From contig VWYX01000927.1 in assembly GCA_013396525.1 (NCBI GenBank), positions 131,085 through 195,084 on the forward strand: a stretch of 64,000 nucleotides of DNA, given 5' to 3'. Each line of letters starts with the position of its first letter. Position 1 is the first letter of the stretch. This document shows, in pieces, positions 20,341-34,100 of the stretch. The position numbers and the translations under genes were made by a program. The notes beneath the pieces were generated by a model. It made no database searches, had not been told where the DNA came from, and saw nothing but the letters and a program-made list of their open reading frames with translations. The stretch is from Chaetorhynchus papuensis (taxonomy: Eukaryota > Chordata > Aves > Passeriformes > Rhipiduridae).

Positions 20341-23300
20341 TGTAGCAATGGATTAAGTAACGAAAACATATACACACATATACTTTGTGTGGAAGACCAT
20401 ATTGAAACTGACAAAGGGTTCAGAGGAGTTTTAGATTCCTATGCATTCATAATTTAAATTCTGACTTCCAGCAAGACCATAAAAAGGAAGAAAAAAGTAT
20501 AAATCCCTTACAGATTTTACACATCCCTTGAAGAGTGTTCAGAAATACGTATTAAGCAGAACTGTTCAATGAATTGATCCAAATAAATTGCTGGGGAGTA
20601 ATCTGTTTTCATGTTAACCAATCTATATCAGGGAGGTAATTAAAAAGACACTGCTGCCATTAGCAACAGTTCTTCAAACTGTCTTGGAAAAAAAAATTGC
20701 ACAGAAAGCAACACTAGAATATATCACCTTTCCCTCAATTTGCAGGAAGGCCTTTTTAAATGAAACAAAAAACTCTCCTTGTTTAAGCACATCCAGGAAG
20801 ATCTCACAGGACAGCACTGAGGTTCGTTTCTGGGTCAATCCATATCTTGTCTGGCTGGGTAGCTGCAGCTCAACATGCACTTCTTTTTCCCAGCACTTTC
20901 CAACACAGAATCAAAGAATCTTATTTTAAGTTGGAATCAGAGAAATATGTTTCTAAATATATGATAATAAAAAGTGGGGCAAATTAAGAGTCTCCAGAAA
21001 GGAAATCTGTGATGACTCCAGTTGACTTCAACAGAAGTGATCATAGAACCAGCAGCAAGCACTGAGAATAAAGGAAGATTTTCACCTAACTTTAGAAACC
21101 CAATGGTGAAGGTAAGAATTTGCTTCTGGAGGCAAACAATCCTTCTAGATTGACTAAATATCATTAATAAATATTTTATCATAAATTTCTAATTTTTAGT
21201 AAATTAAAATTAGATAAACTGAGAATAACATGATGCCTTGCATTCAAAAAATAAATTACCAGGCCACACTGAATTAATTAGCCGAGTTTAAACCACTACA
21301 TGCACATACTTCCTTATATTCCCCCTTATTGTTAGGGTAAAAAATGTGTGGATCATGGGAACGAAGTGAAGCTGGTAGCAATCAATAAGAAAACAGAAAA
21401 TAGCATGAACCATCCGAGCTATGAAAAGAACATGTCAATGCAAAGTTCTCTGTGACAAGTAAACAGGATGAGTCAGAACAGATATGGCACACAAGGGAAA
21501 GAATCAGAGTCTCAACTCAGCCAATAACACTGCAGAGTGAAATAGGCAGGTAAAAGACAAAGGTCAAGAGGAATTAGCAACGTTATTGCTTCTCTGAATT
21601 CTCTGATTAATTGATGTAAAAGCCAGCGTGGAGCAGTCACCGAAACCAGCAGTAAATTTGCCACAATGTAATAGTTTCTATGAATAAAAACCATTACAGG
21701 AACATTGCTGTGTATAGAGATTTGTGCCTTGTAGGCTAATATGGACAAGTGGCAGGGGAATGGTTCTCCTCTTTCATCCTTATCTTTTATTCAGAATGAT
21801 AGAATAAATGCAAACTAAGTTTTCTATACTATACAGCACAGGACTTTGTCAGTATATATTTGTTTCCAAAGAAGCTTTGAAATAAAATCTTCATATCTGT
21901 TTGCAGGTTAAAGGGCCACGAAACACAGAAGAGGAAAAGGCCTGAAACAAAGACTTAGATATGGGGTAGTTTAGCCTCCTTCTATCCTATGTAAACCATT
22001 TCAGGATATCTATAACCTCTGAAAAATAGGGGAAAAATACTGGGGAAAAATCTGCTGTCATTAAAACGCATCTTCATCTTTTGTGCAGTTTCCAGCAGTC
22101 TTTCCCAAGTTTGTCCATGCTACTTAGAAAACTGTTATTCTTGATGAATGTTCAGAGTTTTTTGTCTAAAAAATATGAAAAGTGGGAAATTTCATGTTCA
22201 AATATTAATTAAAACATTAAGATCTGTATTTCATTAGTGTTATCCAACTGTTCAATAAACACTCTTGACTGCAGAGCTAGATAAGCATTGCTATGCCCTG
22301 TTCAACAGGTACTTAAAAGGTCGTTAAATTTTAACTATTAAAAATGTGAATAGCACCTGTTTCTCTGAAATTTATGTCTCCTAAAATTCCCAGGTCTTCT
22401 TGCTAAATATCTGTCTCTTTTAGGCCAATTCATATTTTAACTGATCTCTTTTCTTATGACCCTGAAAAACCCTAACCATGGGTATCTCCATAACAGGAGT
22501 CATAAGAAATGCCTAAGGAAGAGTAAATACCTCCATTGCTAACTTATACGATCAATAATGCAAAGATAGCTTGTCCATAAGCCTTTGGAATGATTTTGGA
22601 AATCTGTATGTGAACTCCAATCTGGTTTTACGAAACATTTGTACTCCTGTGCAGCTGTGTTATGGATGTAACATTCTTAACTGTCTGAGATGCTGAAGGG
22701 CAGACCATAAGAAAAAAACCCTCAAATTTCTCCATTATTATACCTTTTGTTGCCACCTCATGTAGTAACTTTTTTGTTGTCCACATCAGGCAGAGCAAAG
22801 GAAAAACAGTTACACAGGTCAGAAACAGGATACTCAAATAAAGAGAGAAGATAGGAAGAAATAAAACTGAAATCCTTGCAGTTCACTCCCAAATAGCACA
22901 CAAAATGAGGTGAAAGCTGAGGCCAGAGAAGCTGTAAAAGTGAACTGATACGCATTTACCTGGTGCTCAGTGTGTCAAGTGTAAGCATAAGCTCACTCTC
23001 TAAATACACATATCCCAAAGCGTTTTGACAGCCTGACATTTTTTTTTATGTTAAAAATTATCAATACATCCTTCCAAAAACATTCGGGATCAGCCTCGCT
23101 CCTTTCCTTTTGAAATTTGTAGTGCAGCTTTCAGTAGAAGCTGAGCCTGACTTGAAAAAGAAGATTTACATCAGTGCAGAACCCTTTGAAAAATCCCATT
23201 TTACACCTAACATAACAGTCAGACAACAACTATGTGTTGGTTTTGGAGGAAAGATATGACAAACTATTGTACTCCATCCTTCAAGATTCCCCAAACCAGA

Positions 23301-26300
23301 TAACACAGATCTCAAGTTAGAGCACTAAATGATTTGGTCACTCATATTTTTGTCCTCTGTACATGCCCCTCACAAAACCTACTGAACAAAAGGTAATTTA
23401 TATTCTTTTAGACACGTGTGGAGAGATATTCAGGTTAGACTTTTAGACAAACCATTTAGCTTCTTGCACCAAATTAACTTTTCACATTGGACGTTTGACA
23501 AGATGATAACTAAACAAAACTATATACAATTGGTTTCTTAATTTTATTTTTATCATGATAATTATTTTAGCAGTAGCAGACAGGTAACACAGAAGGATGA
23601 GGAAAATGCTGTTGGATTTTGAAAATGAGGTCAACTAAGCATGTAAGTACTTTCTCAAATATTCAAATAACTGGGCTCATCTATTTAAACAGGAGTTCAG
23701 ATTTTGGTCATTGTGTTCAAATCGTTCCTCATTACCCATTGTAGGTGCCACAAAGAGAACACTTCTTATTTCAAAACTCTTTAAGTGCTCCCAAGATACT
23801 GAATGGTAAAATGTTTTACAACTCTTTGTTGTTAAAACTATCGATGACTTCTTTATTTTAGTGTCTACCTAAACTGGGAAAAAATACCTCATATCAAACG
23901 CAGCAGCACACATGAAAAACAAACGATATTTGAAATTGTTTAGCTTTTTTCTATTACAAGCTTTCAGCCTCAATTTGTTTTCATTTAGAAATTGGAATTG
24001 CCACTGAAAACCAATGAGAACTGGATAACTGAGATGCAGGACTAGTCTGCGTGAAAGGATTTACATCCCATGGTAAATCAACTCTGACAGATTTCATATG
24101 CTTTGGAGGAAAAGAAACAAACAAACTAAAACAAAGAGAGAAAAACTTTCTCTTTTAAGTCAGTCTGAAACACGGAAAAAGCATAAAAATTATTAGAAAC
24201 AGATAAAATGCAGTGGTGCCAAAAATCAGGCCTTACAAAATCCTTATAGAAGTGACCAATATTTCAGATTTCATATACTTTTTTCCCTTGTAGGAAGGAA
24301 GGTACAGACAATGGCAAGGGGATGATTCAGTGCAATTCTACAAAAAGTATCTTAAAGCTTGCAAATATATCTGCATTTTAGCTTATATTCATCTATCACT
24401 ATACAATTATAAAAGAGTTTTAACATTTCCAGCTAACACATATATCAATTATTTCAATAGAAAAGTCAAAATCCTGCAATCATTATATTGCCCATTTTCT
24501 CCCAATTTTTCAGAAACAACACATTTCAAATCAATTTAACTTTAAAAATTTGTCTTGCTAAGTACAAGCCCAGCAGATGCACTGAGATCTCTGTTCTTTT
24601 TCATTCACACATAGGAGTGATGAAAGATTACAGAAGTGGAACCAAGTTGGAAATTTTATTGCTAAAAAAGGATAAAGTTCCCTCTCTTATACCTCTGTCA
24701 ATTCTTGAAATTATAAATGGAAAATTAAAATGTTTCAGTCACAAAAGAGTAAACCTGAATTTAAAATTATAAGATTAGATTGAGCTGAAAATATAATTTA
24801 AATAATCATCGTTAGTGTGCAACTTTATTGCAAGATTTTCCTGTTACTACCAACTGAAAAAAAATTGATAGATATTTGACAGTTAGACTTATTGTCTTGG
24901 GGACAAAAACTTTTAGCACAGTCTGCTATATACTGGCCTCCAACTCTCTGCTCTGGAGGAATAAGGACTCTTAAGTCTAACAAGTTTTTAGAGATTTACG
25001 TTGACAGAGCAACACAGATGTAACCTTCGATATCTGTAAATGCTGAATTAGTGGAGTCCCACATATTTTATAACAAATATTAAGCTTCTATTTCTTTTCC
25101 AGAACTAAGAAAGAACAATCATGATAGATGACTGCTTCTAAAAGAAAAGGCATGGCAAATTAAGCTGGTTTATTTTAATTTGTTTGTTTTTTTTCTTATT
25201 TCTTAAGTAAAATCTTTTTCTACACTGTAGCACACACCTGAATTTCTTCCATGAGCTTAGAGTTTCATTTGGAGGGACTAATATCCTGCATTTTCCTTTT
25301 CTCCCCCAGTAATACTTGTTCTTGATGGTTATCTTTGAGATTTTATCTTTGAGATTTTATCTTTGAGATCAAGTTTATCCAAGAGAAAAAGGAGGTCATT
25401 AAATAATAAAGTCAAATTGTGTCACCACACATATTTTTGTAGCATTTACAAAAGAAAGATTATGTGGAGGCTGAAAACAGCATAATCTCCCGCAGAAATG
25501 ATTTTCACTGCAGTCACATGGGACCACATGAACAGTCAAATATAAAGTAAAAGGGTAACCTTTCAGGGGGAAGCGGGCTAGTAAAATGCCTATTAAATAG
25601 TGTATTAGTACAACTGTACAAACCATAGTATTTATACAAATTCTAAACACTTGAGAAGTAAAAGGAAAATGGAATTTCTTGCTCTTGTATAATTTCATAT
25701 GTTCTCTATTGGCTAGGAATTATGTGAAACATTCAAAATATTTAGGGATATTTTGGTTTAAAAATATTTTTAAACCATCTTCTATAAATACATGAAAAAC
25801 ATGACACTTTTGAAACAGATGAGATAGTTACCAGCATTTACACCACCCTTAGAAAAGTCAACAAAATATACTTGCTCATTCAAAAATCACAGAAATGGAG
25901 GCAAAATATTTGTTAAATAAAAGACCAAAGCTGAGTTTTTACCTAATTTCTCGTAACTAAAACACTCAATCATCAGTGAAGAAGCAAAAATACAGAGAAT
26001 TAGGAAACATTCACAAAGTGAGGTTTAGATTTGCTAAGATGAATGTTAAACAGGGAACAGGTTGGAAGGCTATGTCAAAAAAACTAGAAAAAAAGAAAAT
26101 CCAGGTAAAAATGTACCAGAAATATTAGAAAAAGTAAAATTAAAAAAAAATACAAAAATTAATGAATTTTGAAAATATAACAATGCATAGACTGAACTAT
26201 GACATAATGTGCAAAAAAAAATACTGTCAACTATGAATAATTCAGGCATTAATTATTAAAATTTTTCTATCTTAGAGGAGCTCATTGTTTACTCTTCTCT

Positions 26301-26387
26301 ACAGTAACGTGAAAATTTGCATGTAACAGTGAAGAAAGTATTGGTAAACACTATTTAAGCTGCTGAAACTGTATTTACTGGGAAGCT
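20341..26387. other. Intergenic, nothing recognised
   Basis: About 6 kb of AT-rich sequence. ORFs are at most 99 codons and resemble no family. It contains a short CR1-terminus-like scrap near 20905-20920 and the 14-bp tandem repeat listed separately. Confidence 0.6.
25331..25369. repeat. 14-bp tandem repeat
   Basis: ATCTTTGAGATTTT repeated about 2.8 times. Confidence 0.93.
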
Positions 26388-26680
26388 GAGGAGGGACTTT
26401 TCACCAGGAACTGTAATGATAGGATAGAGTAATGGGTACAAATTAAAAGAGGGGAAATTTAGCTCAGGTATTAGGAAGAAATCTTGGCTGTGAGGGTGGT
26501 GAGGCCCTGGAACAGGCTGCCCAGAGAAGCTGGGGTTGCCCCACCCCTGGAAGTGTTGAAGGCCAGGTTGGATGGGGCTCTGAGCAACCTGGTCTGGTGG
26601 AAGGTGTCCCTGCCCATGGAAGGGGGTTGGAACAAGATGGTCTTTAAGGTCCTTTCCAACCCTTTACCATTCTATGATTA
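26388..26680 (+). mobile_element. CR1 LINE 3' end
   Basis: From GAGGGACTTTTCACC-like reverse-transcriptase remnants through 'gtgagggtggtgaggccctg' and 'ggtgtccctgcccatgg' to the terminal CATTCTATGATTAT. Confidence 0.92.
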
Positions 26681-26752
26681 TACTCTGACTTGCTGAAGAA
26701 TGAGGAACATGTTCACCTCTAAAATTTTGAATAGAAATCTGTCTACTGAACG

Positions 26753-27180
26753 TGTCAGAGCAATGCATTTGCCTGCAGCGCTGGAGCCTGGTTGCAGTGG
26801 TCTGGGAAAGGGCGCTTTAAATTTCCCTTCCGGAACACGACTTCGTTGGTATTAAAGCTGTATCTGCAGCACAGCTGGATACGGACAGACACACACCCAG
26901 GGACCCCTACAGAGGTGGGATAAGTCTTGTGTTGACACCCCAACATCCAAACCACAGCGTGGAATTGCAAAGGTTTAATGAAATCTCCCTGACAAGATTA
27001 GCTACAAGTGTTTACAGTGCTTTTCACTGCTCTGCATGGTGTTAAATGGCACGGAATATCCCTCAGACCTGGCTTTGTCCCAGCCTAATATCTTTCCAAG
27101 CCCCACCCTGATCACTATGGGAGTCAGAATGGGAAACAGAGAAAACCTTGGCACTGCTCAGCCACAGCCAAAATAGGACA
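26753..27180. repeat. Possible degraded LTR or unknown repeat unit
   Basis: A 428-base GC-richer block bounded by inverted TGTC ... GACA ends, next to a CR1. Contains a block reading 'cactgctcagccacagcc' that resembles avian LTR sequence. No target duplication and no close copy in this window, so identity is uncertain. Confidence 0.3.
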
Positions 27181-28120
27181 GAGTTAGGAACATTGTTTCA
27201 GACACAAATACAAAACACGGTGTTATACAGACTGCTATGAAGGAAATTAACTCCACCCCAGCTGGAGCCAGTACAACAGATAAAAAGAATATTACTTAAT
27301 CTAATGATGCAATTTAGTGAGTAAATAAATATTAAGTAGATATGATAACCACTTTGTCTGTTTCAATGATATGAAGATTATACATGGGTGAGAGTTGGTG
27401 ACAATAAATGACAAGGTAAAAAGAGGAAAAAAAAAAAAGATAGAGGTGATTTTTGCAATACTTACCACTATTTAGGTAGTAGGGAATTTTAACGTCCAGG
27501 GGAGGAAACTCTTAACTAGCAGCTCAATTCTGAGAAGTTTCAAGAAGGTATGAATCCCTGCATTAACAAATCTCACAGTCAGACCACTACTGTTAAAAAT
27601 CACACTCCTTGCTTGATCTGCCACTCTTTTGGAAACAATATATTCAATATCAGGAGGCAGACACTGTGTTTATTGTTGAATCTTATTCTCTGCACATCAT
27701 TCGTATTTTAACCTAGACAAATAAAACACAGTTTTCTCTTCTCATGTTAGAAAACAAGATTTTTGGTTCTCACTGATCTGTTTTTTCACTACTGCCTGAA
27801 CTGCTGGGATTTCTGCTTTGTGCTACAGGATTTACACTGACCATCTCTTGTGTTTAACTTTCAAAGTGATGTTCCACTGTGCATTGAAGTCAATATTACA
27901 AATTTTAACCAGACATTTGACTTTAGCATATCCATTGGGCTCACTGAACAATGTGCCAGTAGTGATGATTTTGGGACCTGCTGGACAGCAGTCTATCTTC
28001 AGACACCTTAAGATGTATCTTTCTAAAAGCCCTCTTTCATAAGGCTTGGTTAATGTACAAAGATTTTAGGCTCCTGGTACATTAAAAGAACTTTTTCAAG
28101 AACTTCTGAAAGTTTCTGAA
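27181..28120. other. Intergenic, nothing recognised
   Basis: Unique-looking AT-rich sequence with an A-run near 27428-27440; no convincing ORF. Confidence 0.6.
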
Positions 28121-28212
28121 TTAGTGGAAGGTGTCCCTGTCCACAGCAGGGGGGTTGGAACTAGATGATCTGTAAGGGCCCTTCCAACCCAGGCCATTCT
28201 GATTCTGTGATA
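28121..28212 (+). mobile_element. CR1 3' terminal fragment
   Basis: TTAGTGGAAGGTGTCCCTGT ... CCATTCTGATTCTGTGAT, the last ~90 bases of a CR1. Confidence 0.85.
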
Positions 28213-30943
28213 ATGTGTAACAGATTAGACTATGTCACTGTAAGTGGGAAATAGTGGGAAATGTATGACATCCTTCTGTTGGTTAAGTGCACATTTAGGC
28301 AAAGCCTGTATAATCTGTACCCCCAACAGATCTCTCAGAGTGATGCAACATTTCATGCTTTCTAAACACTTTCTGGGTTCTCTGAAGGAGACTGTTTCTT
28401 TGCCGCTGCGCTATATCAGATTAAAATTGCGCTCCTTGAGCTGGCTCAGCTAAGCCAGACATGACTGAAGAGGGGTCAGAGAGCATTAACCCTTCACTCC
28501 ATACCACAGAACTGCTCACAGAACGTGGCATGTGGCCTGCTCATGCTGCCCAACCACATCAAAGCAAATCCAGGCAGGTGATCCAGGGCATTGTGGTGCT
28601 GACGAAGAGATACATAGGTTAAGCAGCATGGATAAGGGAGCCAAATTCAGGACCTATATTCAGGCTCAATTCAGTGGGCTACATGTGGAGCCAGAGTCTG
28701 GCAGTCCTGCAAACACCCTGAGTAACTTGCTGCTTCCTTGACCTTAGACATCGGGGTGGGCAAAGTGACTAAACTAATTATAGATTTTGTCTGTTAAAGA
28801 GGGCTTTTAAGTTAAGGACTGAAGCTTTCAGTTCACAAAAAAGGGGGTTTTGGAAAGAGTCAGTCTTTCCTGCTTTGGAGTCAATACAAAATTCTAGCTA
28901 AATGAAAAGTTGAGGAAAAAAAAACCTTCTTTTTTTTTTGTCTGTGTGTCAATCTCATCCAGACTTGGATTTTTGCCTGGTCATTCCTGGTCATTTCCTA
29001 GTGCCCAATGGGAAACATCAAGGCGGCTGATGCATCAACTTTCACTACCTGCAAACCAAGAAGGAAAAAGAGAAAAAGGACCAATTTCATGGCACAAAGA
29101 ATCTAAAGTGATAGTTTAGGGAAAAGGTTCCAAAAGCCATTACCTGCTGTCAGAAATGGGTCTTTAATGGCAGATAAAAGCTGAACATGTCCCTAAAGTA
29201 AAATAAACCAGAGGATGACAGCAGAAGATATTCATAGGGAGTGAAAGGAAAGTGCTTTGCTTTGGAATCAGGCCATAAGGAAAAGAGCAGCTAAGGATAA
29301 TTCATTTTACAATCTTCCCCAGGCTGTATTAGTCCTCTTGCAATTTTGGAGAATAATAGAACTAAAATCTTCTTTCCTGGAGCTGTGAGTTCAGCTTCAT
29401 TAGGTCTTTTTTCCGTATATTGGCATTTGTATAGCAGGGAGATATGTCCCTTTCATCACCCAAAATGGACAGATACAGAACATTAAGTTGCCTGTTCTAA
29501 TATCTGGAAGGATCAGCTAAGCTTAAGGATGCAGTGTATGTTTCTCCAGAAACAGCCCACCATTTTTCTAGGAATTATGTCAACTAACTCCCATAAATCC
29601 ATCTGGTCACAGCTGGAAGTTGTCAGGAGGCCTGATCCAAAGCCCACCCAGATTGGGAGGTTCTCACTGATATCACCATTGCAGCCATACTGGTTGTAGA
29701 GCAAGCCCCAGGACATCACATAGTGATTATATTTTTAAAAAGTGTTTTAAAAAGATTTTTAAAAATCATACATGCATTTTAATCTTACTGTACTACATAT
29801 TTATAGTGGTTAAGTAAAACTGAAATTCAATGTGAATATCTCAGATTTCGGTAGTATTTTAAATCTATATTCAAACACAGCCTTTAAAACATATATTTAA
29901 TTAAGAAACAATGTTTAAAAGTAATTTTCTAACAAACTGTAATGCATACCATTCAGTTATTACATTTATAAAAGTGGCAGCTTAAACTCCTCTCAACATA
30001 TTAAAAGAAGCTAAGCCACATTAAAAGTCTCCAAACTATTTCAACTAATAACTCTTCTTGAAAATCAGTGAAGTTTAGCCCCACATTTTAACAAATGTTT
30101 AGGTGAGATGAGATGGTGATCAGCTTGAGAATGGTTTTAAAATAACTTGCATGTTCATGAATACTAAAGAAATTAATTGTTGGGGGAAACATATTGCTGT
30201 AGCAGTTGGAAAATCAACAAGAGAAAATTAAACCTGACTCATAATTTTAACTTTGATTCAGTAAGGCATGGAAACACATGCTTAAAACTAGCACAGAGCT
30301 GGTAAGTCAAGTCAGCCTCGAACTGAAGTAAAAAGTCCTCCCTCTAAGGAATATCTGTTGAGCCAGCAAGATTATCCACAGGTAGAAAATGAGTTGGAGC
30401 ATGAAAAATACACTTTTAAGGGAAGATGTGCCAATAAAACCAGCAAAGGAGCAAATGTTATTTCTTTATTAGAAATTTCAGCCATGTTCATATGGCTAGA
30501 GAAGTGAATATTGAAAGAGCGGGTCAAGGCCTTAGCTTGAAGTATGGGTGAAAAAGTCCTGGTCAGAGAGCACTTAGTCTTAAACACATTTTCAGCTAAC
30601 TGGACCTGAGGAAAATTTTTTAAGGTACTTAAAAGGCCCCAGACCTCTCTTTAAATAAATCTTAAAATAGTGGTGTAAAAGGACTTTAGAAGGGCTTTCA
30701 CCATGTAACATTTAGAAAAAAAAATAAAAGGAAGAGCTGGCTGAAAACCCCAAAGGTACCAGTGCAGGTTCAATTCTCAGGCCAAATGTCTGGAAAACAA
30801 CAGAAAAAAATACTCCAACTCATGGTAAGCATCCCAAATGACACAGAGATGATACGAAAACAGAGAATTTAGAACATGAACCTTTTGAAAACAATTCACT
30901 CAGAACAATGTCTTTCAAATCTTTTCCCTAGGAAAGGAAGAGA
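28213..30943. other. Intergenic, nothing recognised
   Basis: About 2.7 kb. Moderately GC-rich around 28470-28760, where three short ORFs overlap; none resembles a family. Confidence 0.6.
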
Positions 30944-31180
30944 GCAGGTTTACACTAGATACTAGAAAAAAAATTCTTCCCTGTGAGGGTGGTGAGGCAC
31001 AGGAACAGATTCCCCAGAGAAGCTGTGGCTGCCCCATCCCTGGAAGTGTTCAAGGCCAGATTGGATGGGGCTCTGAGCAACCTGGTCCAGTGAAAAGTGT
31101 CTCTGCCCACAGCAGTGGGGTTGGAACCAAATGATCTTTAAGGTTCTTTCCAACCCAAAGCATTCCAGAATTCTATGATA
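30944..31180 (+). mobile_element. CR1 LINE 3' end
   Basis: Has 'tgtgagggtggtgaggcaca', 'catccctggaagtgttcaag', 'tctgagcaacctggtcc' and terminal AATTCTATGATAG. Confidence 0.92.
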
Positions 31181-34100
31181 GCAAAGATTTTTTATTGACT
31201 CAGTCAGATGTTTTGACTTAAGTAGACTTCTGTTTCTGTTTTATATGCAAATTCATCATAATGAAGCTTTGTAAGGTGAATGCAGACCTTTTGAAAACAT
31301 ATTCTCAGAAAGCTGCCATCATTGGTTTGGCACCTGGAAGGAAGCCTGTAAAAGGGTTTAATAAAAATATATATTTAAGCAGAAACAACTGCTTAACAAC
31401 ATTATTTTTATGTAAATATAGTTGTACATATGCAAATTTAGAGCTTACACATTTTATTCCTTCGCTATTTCTGATTAGCTTCAAATAGAAATATTTTTGC
31501 TATTGATTTGAGTTAGTCTTTATTGTGCTTTGTCCAATAAGAAAAAGATTAAGATCTCAAAAACCAGAATATTTTGTTTTAATCAGATTAATGGTAAGTG
31601 CTTATTTGGAGTCGAAAACATGTGAGACAGTAAATGAGATATGAAGGAAGTGAACTCACCTTTACTGACACTATAGTGATTTTATGTTATCAAAGAAAAA
31701 TATACTCCCCTTCTATTTTTCAGTGATTTCTCATCCTTCATAGAAATATTTTACAGATTTCTGGGGAAAAACAAAAGGCAAAACCAAAACCAACAAAACC
31801 CAAAACACAACGCACACGCCCCCAAACCCTCTAAAAATAAAAGGGTTTTCATTATTCATATTCGAACCTTACCCTGAAAGTTTCAATCCAAGCAGATATG
31901 TTTTGCTGGGAGTACAGTTCTAGGCACTGCTTTTTAAATATTTCAAGAGCTGAAGGAAAACCAAGGCTTCCCTCTGTGAAGGATCAATCTGCCCACCGGA
32001 GGGCAGTGCTGCTCTTTCCAAATCCCTTATTTTTCCTCCTTTATTTGGAATGGAAAAAAGAGCAAACATTAGAAGCCTGGGTTTCAGAGAGCATCTCTGT
32101 AAAGTGCAGCTATACTGCTGCTCTTAGTGTTGCACTGACAGCTTAGGATGGGGAGAACACACAGAAACCTTCCCGAAGTTATGTTCTGGATGGAGTTAAC
32201 TAACCAGTGAAACCATGTACACATGAAAGCTTTGTGTTGGTGCTTCCACAGTTTACAGTTTCACCCTGATTTGACAACACTCAGCCTATGCAACTTTGAT
32301 AGAAATAATAGATCTCAGTTTGAATTACATAAAAAAGAAAGAATTTAACAATAAGCCCTGTTTCTGAAAATGACAGGCTTGATTTTCTGCTCCAGAGAGA
32401 CAGTTTTGCTGATTTTTTATTATGGTTACAGTTATGAGATTTTAGAAAATCACTGAAAACAAGCATTGTTTCTGAGAAAAACTGCAGTTATCAGAAATTG
32501 TTCTACTTATTCTTCAAGCATTACATTTTGGTCTCTGAGTAATTACCAAAATAATTTCGTTCTTTCATTCACTTGGAAACTGATGATCACACAGACTATG
32601 CTAGAACAATTCTGCTTCTTGATAAAAGGATTGCCTCTTCCTAAAAAGATCAGGAAAAGCAATGCATTCCAGATGGCTCCTTTGGCATGGATCTTTCAGC
32701 AACACACACGTTCATGTATCTGCAAGAGAAATTTTTTATTCAAATCCTTGAAAACAAAGTAGTATACAAACAAAAATTGATTCAGATTATTTTTGTTGCA
32801 AACTTTAAGAAAGATAAAAAAAGGAGTAAAAGCTGTTGTGGTTTTTATTCAGAAAAATAGAGATGCTTTTTATTAGCATTTGTTCTCACCCTCAGTCCTG
32901 CACTCATTAAGATGAGACAAGCATTTCTTAGATTCAGCTTTACCCATGTAAATATTGCTATTTAATCAACTTCAAGTGTGTGAAGGGGGTACAATGGATT
33001 ATAATCACTCAGGATTTCAGCACTGAAAAACAAAGCTTCAAAAAGTTTTCTTCATGGAAAGCTTGTTTACAAAACCCAGAAATATCCTGCGAGGATTTCT
33101 AAGATGGTGCATCTCCAGCATGGTGGTGATTTTATGCACAATTTAGTGTAGTCTTTTCTACAGGATTTTTGACAAGGTCCATCCAAGTTTAACAACAGCT
33201 GTAGATGGGAAATAAGATTGAATATGCCAAAGGAGATTTATGTGCAGATCATTATTTCTAGGCAGAAGAGAATGATAGCTGTCCTGGGGAAAGAATTATG
33301 GTCCTGAAACTCTCATCCAGTCACATGGGTTTCAGAAAAGACATTAATTACAAGAATGAGGATATCCTTTTTGTGAAATGATAGTCCTATTTAGTTAGTT
33401 TCTTTAGTTTAATTGCCAAATTAGATTGCTTCTTGAAAAATCGTTTCTAGGGAGTATTTTCTCAAATAAAGATCAGGGAATCCAGTTTTACTCTGATTTC
33501 GTTTTCCTGTTTCTTGTTTTCCACTCACTCCTGCTCACATCACCATTTTTTAAAGGATTTGGATACTGAACCTGCAACTTCCCTGCTGGATAACTGAAAG
33601 GATCCTTCTAGATTTATTGAGTCTGTATTGGCACCACTTGCACTTCTCACAGCTGCAGAGGCAGAAATGATCTGATATTAAATTAGGACAAGTTTTGCTT
33701 GGTAATGACCAGGCTCAAAATTCAACTTGGTGCATGTCCCAGAAGGTTTATATTGTCACCTTCCAGCCTCCTCTCCACATCCTCAGCTCACTTCAAACAT
33801 GATCACTGTGTCTTCAAATTCACTGATTTTTAGCTCCATAACAAATTCCATTTGGATGTTTTCATAATGTTGGACCATATTCAGAAGTTATGAGGAGAAA
33901 GATAGACAGTTCATAGAGAATTATGCTGTTTCATTTTCTTACTGCTAAAGGGTTTTAAGCTGACAAATCTACAAATAATCAGTAAATATGAAAGTCAGCT
34001 CACTTCTCTTAACCTTTGAACAAGGAACATAGAGAGCTAAATAGCCACAATTCACCTTCAAAATGACCATTGTATCTCAGATGCTGTTGACATGGTCAAC

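Noticed and set aside
31245..31437. Two POU octamer motifs (ATGCAAAT) 185 bases apart
   Set aside because: The same octamer also occurs near 34531, 43000 and 61310, so it is common in this AT-rich sequence.
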